From positions 124,001 to 188,000 of the forward strand of contig SUUE01000003.1 in assembly GCA_015062685.1 (NCBI GenBank): a DNA stretch of 64,000 nt, written 5' to 3'. The notes under the pieces were generated by a model. The model made no database searches. It was not told the DNA's origin and worked only from the letters and a program-made list of their open reading frames with translations. The stretch's first letter is position 1. The number at the start of each line of letters is the position of its first letter. This DNA is from Coriobacteriaceae bacterium. Lineage in GTDB: Bacteria > Actinomycetota > Coriobacteriia > Coriobacteriales > Eggerthellaceae. The position numbers and the translations under genes were made by a program. Below, in pieces: positions 1 to 7,930 of this stretch.

Positions 1-1
1 A

Positions 2-1405
2 GACATGTTCAGGGCTATCGCCGAAAAGAAGCACGTCGAGGGCAGCAAGAGCGTGTCGTCCTTCCAGGCCATGATGGTGTCCACGGCGAGCCGCGTGGGA
101 ACGGGCAACATCGCGGGCGTGGCTACGGCAATTGCCGTCGGCGGCCCGGGCGCCGTGTTCTGGATGTGGGTCATGGCGCTCATCAACGGCGCGTCGGCGT
201 TCGTCGAGTCGACGCTTGCCCAGATATGGAAGGTGCGCGCCGACAACGGCGAGTTCCGCGGCGGTCCCGCATACTACATCGAGCAGGCGCTTCACAAGCG
301 GTGGCTGGGCGTCGTGTTCGCCGTCTCGCTCATCTTCTGTTTCGCGCTGGGCTTCAACGGCTTGCAGACGTACAACATGAGCTCGTCCATAGAGTACTTC
401 TACAAGGAGGCCGTTGCGGGGCAGGCGGGCGTGCCCGGGTATTTCGAGACGCAGATCCCGTTCGTCATCGGCGTGCTGCTGGCCGTGGTGTTCGCGTTCG
501 TGCTGTTCGGCGGCACCCACCGCATCAGCTTCCTCACGTCGGTCATCGTTCCCGCGATGGCGGGCCTCTACCTGGTGCTCGCGGTCGTCATGGCCGTCAT
601 GAACATCGGCGCCCTTCCCGCCGTCTTCGGGCTTATCTTCCAGGAGGCGTTCGACTTCGGTTCCATTGTCGGCGGCTTCGCCGGGTCGATGATCGTGCAG
701 GGCATCAAGCGCGGCCTGTTCAGCAACGAGGCCGGCATGGGCTCCGCACCCAACGCCGCTGCTTCGGCGTCGGTTTCGCACCCTGTGAAGCAGGGCCTCG
801 TGCAGACGCTGTCGGTGTTCATCGACACCATCCTCATCTGCACGTGCTCGGCGGTCATGATCATGATCTTCGTGCAGGGGCACATGGACCTCACGCCGTT
901 CGGCGGCGCGACGGGCGATGCCGCGCTCACGAACATGCCCCTCGTGCAGCATTCCATGCTGTATGCGTTCGGCGATGCGGGCATCGTCTTCATGACGGTG
1001 GCAATTTTCGCGTTTGCCTTCTCGAGCCTCATCGGCAATTACTTCTATGCCGAACAGAACTTCAAGTTCATCACGCAGAGCAAGCCGGCGTTGTACGTGT
1101 TCCGCATCGTGTGCGCCATCGTCGTGTTCTTCGGCGCGCAGTCGAACCTCACGTTGGCCTGGAACCTGGCCGACATCTTCATGGGCATCCAGGCGACCAT
1201 CAACATCCTGGTCATCTTCGTTCTAGGCAAATGGGCGTTCAAGGCGCTTGACGACTACAAGGCCCAGAGGGCCCAGGGCCTGGATCCCGTGTTCGTGGCA
1301 GACGAGTTCCCCGGCATGCCGGCCACCGAGTGCTGGCACGAGACGCGCGAAGAGCTGGTGACCGTTGACGACGGCATAGCCTTCGGTGGGCTGGACGAAG
1401 AGTAG
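2..1405 (+). CDS. AGCS-family sodium/alanine (amino acid) symporter, 5' truncated
   Basis: Inner-membrane sodium-coupled amino acid carrier (alanine/glycine:cation symporter family). The reading frame is open to the window edge and the usual first ~60 residues are missing, so the true start lies upstream; the ATG at 5 is internal. Family hallmarks are visible: GTGNIAGVATAIAVGGPGAV near the start, GGPAYYIE, and the VQGIKRGLFSNEAGMGSAP block in the middle. About nine hydrophobic segments remain. The C-terminal ~50 residues are hydrophilic and cytoplasmic-looking. Nothing adjacent specifies the substrate; alanine or glycine is the family default, not something the sequence shows. Confidence 0.93.
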   Translation, partial: DMFRAIAEKKHVEGSKSVSSFQAMMVSTASRVGTGNIAGVATAIAVGGPGAVFWMWVMALINGASAFVESTLAQIWKVRADNGEFRGGPAYYIEQALHKRWLGVVFAVSLIFCFALGFNGLQTYNMSSSIEYFYKEAVAGQAGVPGYFETQIPFVIGVLLAVVFAFVLFGGTHRISFLTSVIVPAMAGLYLVLAVVMAVMNIGALPAVFGLIFQEAFDFGSIVGGFAGSMIVQGIKRGLFSNEAGMGSAPNAAASASVSHPVKQGLVQTLSVFIDTILICTCSAVMIMIFVQGHMDLTPFGGATGDAALTNMPLVQHSMLYAFGDAGIVFMTVAIFAFAFSSLIGNYFYAEQNFKFITQSKPALYVFRIVCAIVVFFGAQSNLTLAWNLADIFMGIQATINILVIFVLGKWAFKALDDYKAQRAQGLDPVFVADEFPGMPATECWHETREELVTVDDGIAFGGLDEE

Positions 1406-1416
1406 CATTGGTGGCG

Positions 1417-1450
1417 TAACCTGGACATATTGCATATAATGTCCAGGTTA
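1417..1450. promoter_or_regulatory. 12-bp perfect inverted repeat enclosing a TATAAT box
   Basis: Arms 1417-1428 (TAACCTGGACAT) and 1439-1450 are exact reverse complements around a 10-nt centre. A perfect -10 hexamer TATAAT (1435-1440) sits across the centre and right arm, 57 nt ahead of the LCP gene. No T-run follows the right arm, so an operator over the LCP promoter is likelier than a terminator for the upstream symporter, but both are possible. Confidence 0.5.
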
Positions 1451-1497
1451 ACCCTAGAAATTGCGCTACTAAAACGAACCAGCAAAACGGAGGCAGC

Positions 1498-3402
1498 ATG
1501 GGTTCAAGGTTCGATGCCCCTGGACGTGATGGCTCGCGTTCGGCCGACGACTACAACTATGGAAGCTATTCTGGCAGCGGCATGCGCCCTTCCGATGCGG
1601 CGGGCGGTTACCGCAAGTCGGCCGATGATGCATCGCAATACAGCCGCGATTCATACGTGGGGGAGCACGCGCGCCGTTCGCGTCGCTCGGATGACGTCGA
1701 GGGCGACCAGCCCGTTAGGCGCTTGAGCAGGTCGAGTTCCACTCCCCGATCGTTCTCGCACCGCAATTCGGCAGCCCAGCCGGAGAGGGGCGAAGCGCGC
1801 GCGGAGGCAAAGCCGACGGAGCAGGCCCCGGCGGCGGAGCGCAGGGCCTCCGATAGGTCCCGCTTGAGGGCGGAGGCGGCGGCGCGCATCGCCGAGCGCG
1901 AGGCTGCGAAGTCGCGCGTGGAGCCGGAGCGCTCCAGCAGCAGGGCTGCAGATTCCGACGAGCCTCCCGTGAGGGCGCATTACAACCGCTCGAGCGCCAC
2001 CTACGCCACGAAGAAGTCCAAGGGCCGCAAGCGCACCGTCGGCATCGTCGTCGGCGTGGTGCTGGCCTTGGTGCTCGTGGGGGCGGGCGTGGCGTTCGCG
2101 TATTTCAACGGCGTCATCGGCAAGATGAATGCCGGCCTCAATGAGAGCGCACGCGCCCAGCTGGTGCACACCGACATGGCGAACGAGCCCTTCTACGTGC
2201 TCCTGTTGGGCACCGACCGTTCCGCCGAGCGCGACGAGACGGGCGATTTCAACAACAACTACCGCACCGACAGCATGATGCTCGCCCGCATCGACCCGGT
2301 AGCCAAGAAGGTGACCATGGTGTCGATTCCGCGCGATACGCTGGTCGACCTGGGAGAATACGGGTATCAGAAGATCAACGCCGCTTACACGTACGGCGGC
2401 CCCGAGCTTGCGATCAAGGCCGTGTCGCAGCTTGCGGGCGTGGGCATATCGCACTACGCCGAAATCGACTTCGACGGCTTCGCGGCCATGGTCGACGCTC
2501 TGGGCGGGGTGGAAGTGGACGTGCCGGTGGATATCGACGACTGGGAGGCGGGCGGCTCCGTCAGCGCGGGGCTCCAGACGCTCAGCGGCGATCAGGCGCT
2601 CATCCTGTGCCGCTCGCGCAACACGTACAGCACGTCGGCCGCGCCCGACCTGATGCGCGCGGCGAACCAGCGCCTCGTGCTTTCAGCTGTGGCGCACAAG
2701 CTCCTGGCGGCGGATGTGGGGGCTATCGCCTCCACCGTGAACTCGGTGGCGGACTTCGTCACGACCGACTTGCAGCTGAACGACATCATCGGGCTGGCAC
2801 AGATCATGCAGGGCCTCGATTCCGCGAACGACATCTACACGGCGTCGTTCCCAACCACGAGCGTGTACGTGGCCAACGGGCGCACCTATCCCGACCAGTA
2901 CTCCACCGTGGCGACGGGCAGCGTGGACCCGAGCGTGCTCGACGGGTACTACCTGCTGCCCGATCAGGACACTTGGGCGAAGATGAAGAAGCGCATGGAG
3001 GCGGGCGAGCCGCCTTCGGAGGGCAACGTCGTGGATGAGGCCACGGGCACCGTTCTGGCCACGGCCGGGGCCGACGCGGATGACGTGACCGAGAAGTACT
3101 GCAGCGTCGTCGTGAAGAACGCCACCAACATCAAGGGCGTTGCCGGGCAGACGGCCGAGAAGCTCGGCAAGGTGGGCTTTGAGAACGTCACGATCGGCGA
3201 GGTGACCGATGGCGGCAAGTATCCCGAGACGATCGTCGTGTACAACGACCCCTCGAAGGAATACGAGGCCGGGCTCATCGTCAAGGCCATGGGGCAGGGC
3301 AAGGCCATGAAGAACGACGGCTCCTACCTGCTGGATACCGATTTCCTCGTGATCATCGGCGACGACTGGAAGACCAGCGACAAGTCTGGCGAGAGCTCCT
3401 AG
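1498..3402 (+). CDS. LCP (LytR-CpsA-Psr) family cell-wall glycopolymer ligase
   Basis: Predicted membrane-anchored enzyme that transfers undecaprenyl-linked glycopolymers to peptidoglycan or protein outside the cell. The ATG follows AACGGAGG at good spacing. Residues 1-175 are low-complexity, rich in Arg, Ser and Glu, and probably cytoplasmic and disordered. A single membrane segment covers about 181-203. The LCP catalytic domain starts near 232 (LLLGTDRS) with the signature SIPRDT near 278. About 535-620 is a LytR_C domain (VVVKNATNIKGVAGQ). The long charged N-terminus is typical of actinobacterial LCP proteins. It is followed at 1 nt by rlmH, so the two may be co-transcribed. Confidence 0.92.
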   Translation: MGSRFDAPGRDGSRSADDYNYGSYSGSGMRPSDAAGGYRKSADDASQYSRDSYVGEHARRSRRSDDVEGDQPVRRLSRSSSTPRSFSHRNSAAQPERGEARAEAKPTEQAPAAERRASDRSRLRAEAAARIAEREAAKSRVEPERSSSRAADSDEPPVRAHYNRSSATYATKKSKGRKRTVGIVVGVVLALVLVGAGVAFAYFNGVIGKMNAGLNESARAQLVHTDMANEPFYVLLLGTDRSAERDETGDFNNNYRTDSMMLARIDPVAKKVTMVSIPRDTLVDLGEYGYQKINAAYTYGGPELAIKAVSQLAGVGISHYAEIDFDGFAAMVDALGGVEVDVPVDIDDWEAGGSVSAGLQTLSGDQALILCRSRNTYSTSAAPDLMRAANQRLVLSAVAHKLLAADVGAIASTVNSVADFVTTDLQLNDIIGLAQIMQGLDSANDIYTASFPTTSVYVANGRTYPDQYSTVATGSVDPSVLDGYYLLPDQDTWAKMKKRMEAGEPPSEGNVVDEATGTVLATAGADADDVTEKYCSVVVKNATNIKGVAGQTAEKLGKVGFENVTIGEVTDGGKYPETIVVYNDPSKEYEAGLIVKAMGQGKAMKNDGSYLLDTDFLVIIGDDWKTSDKSGESS

Positions 3403-3403
3403 G

Positions 3404-3874
3404 ATGAAGTTCACCGTCATCGCAGTTGGAAAACTGAAGGAGCGTTTCTGGACCGAGGCGTGCGCGGAGTATCTCAAGCGCCTCCAGCCGTATGCGAAGA
3501 CGCAGGTCGTCGAGGTGGCCGACGTCGATCCCGCGCGTGCTGGCGGTGATGCCGCGGCGGTGGAGCGCGAGGGTGCGGCGATTTTGAAGGCGGTGCCCGA
3601 TCGGGCGCACGTCGTGCTGCTGGCGATAGACGGCAAGGAGCGATCGAGCGAGTCTCTGTCGGCGCGCATAGATTCCCTGGGCCTGTCTGGCTGCGGCGAG
3701 ATAGCGTTTGTGATCGGGGGCTCGTGCGGTACGTCGGCGGACGTGCGAGCCCGGGCGAACGAGACGCTCTCCTTCGGGCCGATCACGCTTCCGCATAACC
3801 TCGCGCGCGTCGTGCTGCTCGAGCAGCTCTACCGCGCCTGCAAGATATCGCGCGGAGAGCCGTACCACAAATAG
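3404..3874 (+). CDS. rlmH: 23S rRNA pseudouridine(1915) N3-methyltransferase RlmH
   Basis: SPOUT-class methyltransferase that modifies pseudouridine 1915 in helix 69 of 23S rRNA on assembled 70S ribosomes. At 156 residues it has normal family length. The N-terminus MKFTVIAVGKLKE, the LLAIDGKERSSE block and the FVIGGSCG loop of the SAM-binding knot are present, as is the C-terminal HNLARVVLLEQLYRACKI segment ending in PYHK. Its ATG comes 1 nt after the LCP stop, which suggests translational coupling. The ExoIII gene follows 11 nt later. Confidence 0.95.
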   Translation: MKFTVIAVGKLKERFWTEACAEYLKRLQPYAKTQVVEVADVDPARAGGDAAAVEREGAAILKAVPDRAHVVLLAIDGKERSSESLSARIDSLGLSGCGEIAFVIGGSCGTSADVRARANETLSFGPITLPHNLARVVLLEQLYRACKISRGEPYHK

Positions 3875-3885
3875 GAGGGTGCATC

Positions 3886-4671
3886 ATGAGGTTCGTGTCA
3901 TGGAACGTCAACGGCTTGCGGGCCGTGCTCAAGAAGGGCTTCGAAGACATCTTCGCGACGTTCAACGCGGATGTGTTCGCGTTGCAGGAGACGAAGCTGC
4001 AGGAGGGGCAGGTTGACCTCGATCTGCCGGGATACCACGATTATTGGAGCTATGCCGAGCGCAAGGGCTACTCGGGCACGGCCGTGTTCTCGAAGCGCGA
4101 GCCGTTGCAGGTGCTCCACGGGCTGGGGGACGACTACCTGGACGCCGAGGGCCGCATCTGCGCGCTCGAGTTCCCCGAGCTCTGGTTCGTGGACGTGTAC
4201 ACGCCCAACGCCCAGAACGAGCTGGCGCGCATCGACCACCGCATGCAATGGGACGATGCGTTTCGCGATTTCTGCAAGGGTCTCGAGGAGGGGACGCTGC
4301 CCGATGGCAGCTCGGCGCAGCCAAAGCCGGTCGTGATGTGCGGCGACTTCAACGTTGCGCACCAGGAAATCGACTTGAAGAACCCCGGCCCGAACCGCGG
4401 CAACGCGGGTTTTTCCGACGAGGAGCGCGGCAAGTTCTCCGACCTGCTCGATGCTGGCTTCGTGGACACCTGGCGCTCGCTTCACCCCGACTTGGCGGGG
4501 GTGTATTCCTGGTGGAGCTACCGCTTCAACGCGCGCAAGAACAACGCCGGGTGGCGCATCGACTACTTCCTCGTGAGCGAGGCCCTGCGCGACAGTATTG
4601 TTTCAGCCGAGATACACGGTGAGGTCATGGGGTCTGACCATTGTCCCGTTGCGCTAGAATTGTCGCTGTAA
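3886..4671 (+). CDS. xth: Exodeoxyribonuclease III (AP endonuclease family)
   Basis: Mg2+-dependent exonuclease and apurinic/apyrimidinic endonuclease of the EEP superfamily, acting in base-excision repair. Motifs in order: SWNVNGLRA at the start (metal-binding Asn), LQETKLQ (metal-binding Glu), YTPNAQ, GDFNVAH (Asp/Asn active site), a WWSYR loop and C-terminal SDHCPV with the catalytic His. Length 261 is usual. ATG 3886 has an AGGAGG 7 nt upstream. It appears to be read with rlmH and the ACT gene. Confidence 0.95.
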   Translation: MRFVSWNVNGLRAVLKKGFEDIFATFNADVFALQETKLQEGQVDLDLPGYHDYWSYAERKGYSGTAVFSKREPLQVLHGLGDDYLDAEGRICALEFPELWFVDVYTPNAQNELARIDHRMQWDDAFRDFCKGLEEGTLPDGSSAQPKPVVMCGDFNVAHQEIDLKNPGPNRGNAGFSDEERGKFSDLLDAGFVDTWRSLHPDLAGVYSWWSYRFNARKNNAGWRIDYFLVSEALRDSIVSAEIHGEVMGSDHCPVALELSL

Positions 4672-4694
4672 GCAAGGAATGACGAGAGGATTCA

Positions 4695-4967
4695 TTGATG
4701 AAATGCGTGATTTCCGTTCTGGGTAAGGACGCTACCGGCATCGTTGCCGAGGTTGCCGTTGCTCTTCGAGAGTGCGGCGCCAACATTGACGATATCAGCC
4801 AGACGCTGCTGGGCGATATCTTCTCGATGACCATGATCGTCACGCTGAACACCGAGGTCGCGGATTTCAACACGGTGCAGGAGCGCCTGCGCGAAGCTGG
4901 CGAGCGCATCGGCGTGCAGATCACGCTGCAGCGCGAAGACGTCTTCCAGATGATGTACAAGATTTAG
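4695..4967 (+). CDS. ACT domain protein (UPF0237 family)
   Basis: A 90-residue protein consisting of one ACT domain (MKCVISVLGKDATGIVAEV..., GANIDDISQTLLGD). ACT domains bind small ligands, usually amino acids, and act as regulators. Stand-alone members of the UPF0237 type have no settled function. The gene follows exonuclease III at 23 nt with an upstream GACGAGAGGA. The end is marked by a very long hairpin. Confidence 0.88.
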   Translation: MMKCVISVLGKDATGIVAEVAVALRECGANIDDISQTLLGDIFSMTMIVTLNTEVADFNTVQERLREAGERIGVQITLQREDVFQMMYKI

Positions 4968-4975
4968 ACGAATTA

Positions 4976-5051
4976 GCGTGAGACAGCGGGGTCAGGGCCC
5001 TTTGTCTCATTTCTCAATGAGACAAAGGGCCCTGACCCCGCTGTCTCACGC
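4976..5051. repeat. 35-bp perfect inverted repeat (palindromic element or bidirectional terminator)
   Basis: Arms 4976-5010 and 5017-5051 are exact reverse complements with a 6-nt loop (TTCTCA). It lies between convergent genes (ACT and mscL), where it could end transcription in both directions. A perfect 35-bp arm is far longer than a normal intrinsic terminator. The arm text GACAGCGGGGTCAGGGCCC resembles mobile palindromic intergenic repeats. Confidence 0.8.
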
Positions 5052-5060
5052 AACGTAATG

Positions 5061-5089
5061 AAAAAAGGGGCGCACTTCACGTGCGCCCC
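5061..5089 (-). terminator. Intrinsic terminator of mscL
   Basis: GGGGCGCAC (5067-5075) and GTGCGCCCC (5081-5089) form a 9-bp stem with a 5-nt loop. The six A bases at 5061-5066 give a U-run on the minus-strand transcript. Confidence 0.8.
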
Positions 5090-5108
5090 AGCGTTTTCTT
5101 CGGGTGGC

Positions 5109-5579
5109 TTACGCCTCGGCGGGCTTCGGTGCGGCGGGCTCGCTGAACTCGCCGGCGCAATGCGGGCAGCGGGTGGCGCCTTCCTTGACCTCCTCGAGGC
5201 AGAACGGGCACGTGGGAGGCTCTTCCTCGGCCTCTTCCTCCTCTTCCTTGCCCCTGAGCTTCGCTGCGGCCTTGCCGGCGTTGTTTACAGCCTTGACCAG
5301 CAAGAACACGACGAGCGCGATGATGAGGAAGTTGATGATCGCGCCGATGAACGCGCCCAGGTCGATGGTGGCCGCGCCTACGGTGAACTTCAGGCCGGCG
5401 CCGGGCGTCGCGCCGCCGGTCACGATGGCGATGAGCGGGTTGATGATGGTCTCCACGAGCGAGGTGACGATCGCTGTGAACGCGCCGCCGATGATGATGC
5501 CGACGGCCAGGTCCATGACGTTGCCACGGGCGATGAATTCCTTGAATTCGGCGATGAGGCCTTTCTTCTCTTCTGCCAT
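5109..5579 (-). CDS. mscL: Large-conductance mechanosensitive channel MscL with C-terminal zinc ribbon
   Basis: Stretch-activated pore that releases solutes on osmotic downshock. Residues about 1-105 are a standard Msc[27 protein letters not shown] (first helix) and the second helix [23 protein letters not shown] charged linker ([10 protein letters not shown]) then leads to a C-terminal zinc-ribbon-like motif with two CPxC pairs (CPFC and CPHC, 14 residues apart). The ribbon makes the protein longer than E. coli MscL. AAGGAGGG lies 4 nt upstream of ATG 5579. It is divergent from the CBS/CorC gene. Confidence 0.93.
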   Translation of the reverse strand: MAEEKKGLIAEFKEFIARGNVMDLAVGIIIGGAFTAIVTSLVETIINPLIAIVTGGATPGAGLKFTVGAATIDLGAFIGAIINFLIIALVVFLLVKAVNNAGKAAAKLRGKEEEEEAEEEPPTCPFCLEEVKEGATRCPHCAGEFSEPAAPKPAEA

Positions 5580-5618
5580 GCGTCCCTCCTTGATGGTCGC
5601 TTGTAGTGCCTTCTTGAG

Positions 5619-5624
5619 TATAAT
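5619..5624 (+). promoter_or_regulatory. -10 hexamer TATAAT of the CBS/CorC gene
   Basis: A perfect TATAAT stands 43 nt before the start codon in the mscL/CorC divergent region. No good -35 is visible at the standard spacing; a TG dinucleotide 3-4 nt upstream may compensate. Confidence 0.35.
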
Positions 5625-5667
5625 CGTTTGTCAGACGTTTTTGCAGATACGAGGAGTTACACGATAC

Positions 5668-7005
5668 ATGTCAATAGCGGTAAGCCTGCTGCTCGTTGTT
5701 TTCTTCCTGGCCATGAACGCATTCTTCGTCATCGCCGAATTCGCTATGGTGCGCGTGCGCCCCTCCCAGGTGGAAATGGCTTTGGCGCAGAAGAAGCGCG
5801 GATCCAAAGCGGCCAAGCGCGTCACCTCCAATGTGAACGCCTATCTCGCCGCCTGCCAGCTGGGCATCACGCTTGCGTCGCTGGCATTGGGTTGGCTGGG
5901 CGAGCCCGCGTTCTCGGCGCTCGTGCGCCCCGTCCTGGAGCCTGCGGGCTTCTCGGAGACGGCGATCACCTCGATATCGGTGGCTATCGGCTATTTGCTC
6001 ATGACGACGCTTCACGTGGTGGTGGGCGAGCAGATCCCCAAGTCGTTCGCGATATTCTCGACCGAGCGCTGGTGCCTGCGCACGGCGGGGGTGCTGGTGT
6101 GGTTCTACCGCATCACGTACCCGATCATGTGGGTGTTCAACGCCCTCACGCGCGGCGCGGTGCGTTTGGCTGGGCACGACCCCGATAGCGAGCACGAGGC
6201 GTACAGCGACGAGGAGATCAAGCTACTCATCGACGAGAGCACCGAGAGCGGCTACATCGAGCCCGAGCAGAACGAGATCGTGGACAACGTCTTCGACATC
6301 GGCGAGAAGGACGCCGTGGCCATCATGACGCCGCGCACTGACGTGGTGTGCCTGGATCTCGAGGATTCGATCGAGGAGAACCTGAAGCACGTGCGCAGCT
6401 ACAAGTTCACGCGGTACCCCGTGTGCCGGGGCAGCAAGGACCGCATCGTCGGCTTCGTGCACGTGAAGGACCTCTATATAGCCGATTCCGTGGAGAGCGT
6501 CGACGATCTGCGCATTCGGCCGATCGCCGCGGTGCCCGAGGGGATATCGGTGGGCAAGCTGCTCGCGCGGCTGCAGCGCGAGCGCACGGAGATCGCCGTC
6601 GTGGTGGACGAGCATGGCGGCACGGCTGGCATCGTGACCATGAGCGATGTCATGGAGCAGATCGTGGGCCGCTTCGACGACGAGTATGCCCACGATAGCG
6701 ACGGCGGCCTGGTGGAGCTGGCGCCCGACGACTACCTGATCGATGGCTCGATGCCCATTGACGAGGTGGTGGAGCTCATCGGGTTCGCGCCCGACGAGGC
6801 GGGGGAGTGCGAGACCGCGGGCGGGTTGCTGCTGGCGCTGTTCGACCGCATCCCCGAAGAGGGCGATACGGTTTCGGTTGCGGACGAGGCTGGCGAAGAA
6901 GGCGAGGTTGAAGACGAGGGCGCCGCGAAGCGCGTCACGTTCACCGTGGTCGATATGGACAACTTGCGCATCGACAAGATCCGCGTGCTGAAGAACGCGG
7001 AATAG
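5668..7005 (+). CDS. Hemolysin/CorC family membrane protein (CNNM-CBS-CorC_HlyC)
   Basis: Membrane protein of the CNNM/MpfA type, linked in other bacteria to Mg2+ efflux or homeostasis. The frame is open from 5104, but the real start is ATG 5668, preceded by CGAGGAG and followed directly by a membrane helix (SIAVSLLLVVFFLAMNAFFV). Residues 1-190 form a four-helix DUF21 domain. Two CBS domains (about 205-330: MTPRTDVVCLD, VVDEHGGTAGIVTMSDVMEQIVG) follow. The last ~85 residues are a CorC_HlyC domain (DDYLIDGSMPIDEV). Total 445 residues, normal for the family. Confidence 0.92.
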   Translation: MSIAVSLLLVVFFLAMNAFFVIAEFAMVRVRPSQVEMALAQKKRGSKAAKRVTSNVNAYLAACQLGITLASLALGWLGEPAFSALVRPVLEPAGFSETAITSISVAIGYLLMTTLHVVVGEQIPKSFAIFSTERWCLRTAGVLVWFYRITYPIMWVFNALTRGAVRLAGHDPDSEHEAYSDEEIKLLIDESTESGYIEPEQNEIVDNVFDIGEKDAVAIMTPRTDVVCLDLEDSIEENLKHVRSYKFTRYPVCRGSKDRIVGFVHVKDLYIADSVESVDDLRIRPIAAVPEGISVGKLLARLQRERTEIAVVVDEHGGTAGIVTMSDVMEQIVGRFDDEYAHDSDGGLVELAPDDYLIDGSMPIDEVVELIGFAPDEAGECETAGGLLLALFDRIPEEGDTVSVADEAGEEGEVEDEGAAKRVTFTVVDMDNLRIDKIRVLKNAE

Positions 7006-7035
7006 TCTCCCGGAACGGCCCTGCGGTTTACGCCC

Positions 7036-7851
7036 CTAGCCGACCTTTACCCCGCAGAAGGCCTCGGCGTTGCGCCACAGCACCTTTTCGAGCTCGTCGT
7101 CGGTCAGGCCGCAGTTGAGCATCTCGTTCAGCTCGTGGGCGGGGTCCCACATGGGATAATCGCTGCCGTACATGACGCGGTCGGCGCCCCATAGGCGGAT
7201 CAGCTCGCGCATGTGCCGGCGGCCGATCCACGAGAACGAGCTCGACGCGTCCATGAACAGGCGCTCGTTGCCGGCAAGCCCCTCTTCAACCATGATGTCG
7301 TAGCCGATGTCGTACGTGGCCCACCCCGAGAGATGCGCCGCGTCGACGACGAGGTTGGGGAACGTCTTCATGATGCGCGCGAGGCGCCGGGGGCTGGAGT
7401 AGTCGTAGCGGTAGTCGCCCGTGTGGACCGTGAGCGGGGCGCGGCCGGCTATGATCTCGTAGAAGCCCATGAGCCGCGGGTCGTCCATGTTGACCTGCTG
7501 CGTGTCGGGGTGCAGCTTGAAACCGCGCAGGCCGAGCGCGAGGGCGCGGTCCACCTCGGCCTCCATGTCCTCGAATTCGGGATGCATGGTGCCGAAGCCT
7601 ATGAACTCGGGGTGCGCTTCGCACTGGCTGGCGATGAAGTCGTTGATGACCGTCACCGACTTGGGGGTGGTGGCCACGGAATGTACGATGAAGTGCGTGA
7701 TGCCCGCCTTCTCGCGGTTGCCGAGAAGGTCTTCGGCTGAGCCCTTGCCCGCCATCGATTCCTCGACGCCGTAGAAGCGCCCGATGGCCGAGACCGCCTT
7801 CGAGGCGATCTTCTCGGGGTAGATGTGGGCATGTGCGTCGATGATGGGCAT
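7036..7851 (-). CDS. Amidohydrolase-2 family metal-dependent hydrolase
   Basis: TIM-barrel hydrolase or decarboxylase-like protein of the amidohydrolase_2 class. ATG 7851 is preferred because CGAGGAGG lies 6 nt upstream and the protein then begins MPIIDAHAHIYPEKI, with the metal-binding HxH at once. Further features are GFKLHPDTQQVNMDD, a metal-ligand His in VVDAAHLSG, and the C-terminal YGSDYPMWDP with the conserved Asp. Substrate unknown. It is divergent from the SEC-C gene (79 nt between starts) and converges on the CorC gene. Confidence 0.88.
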   Translation of the reverse strand: MPIIDAHAHIYPEKIASKAVSAIGRFYGVEESMAGKGSAEDLLGNREKAGITHFIVHSVATTPKSVTVINDFIASQCEAHPEFIGFGTMHPEFEDMEAEVDRALALGLRGFKLHPDTQQVNMDDPRLMGFYEIIAGRAPLTVHTGDYRYDYSSPRRLARIMKTFPNLVVDAAHLSGWATYDIGYDIMVEEGLAGNERLFMDASSSFSWIGRRHMRELIRLWGADRVMYGSDYPMWDPAHELNEMLNCGLTDDELEKVLWRNAEAFCGVKVG

Positions 7852-7930
7852 GTGGCCTCCTCGGTCATGGCGTGCGTCCGATTGTATAATATGGAGCTTG
7901 CTCAGGGCCAAGGGCGGAAAGTGACGATAC

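Noticed and set aside
5104-5667. N-terminal extension of the CorC-type protein
   Set aside because: It would run antisense across mscL. ATG 5668 has a ribosome site and begins directly with the expected membrane helix.
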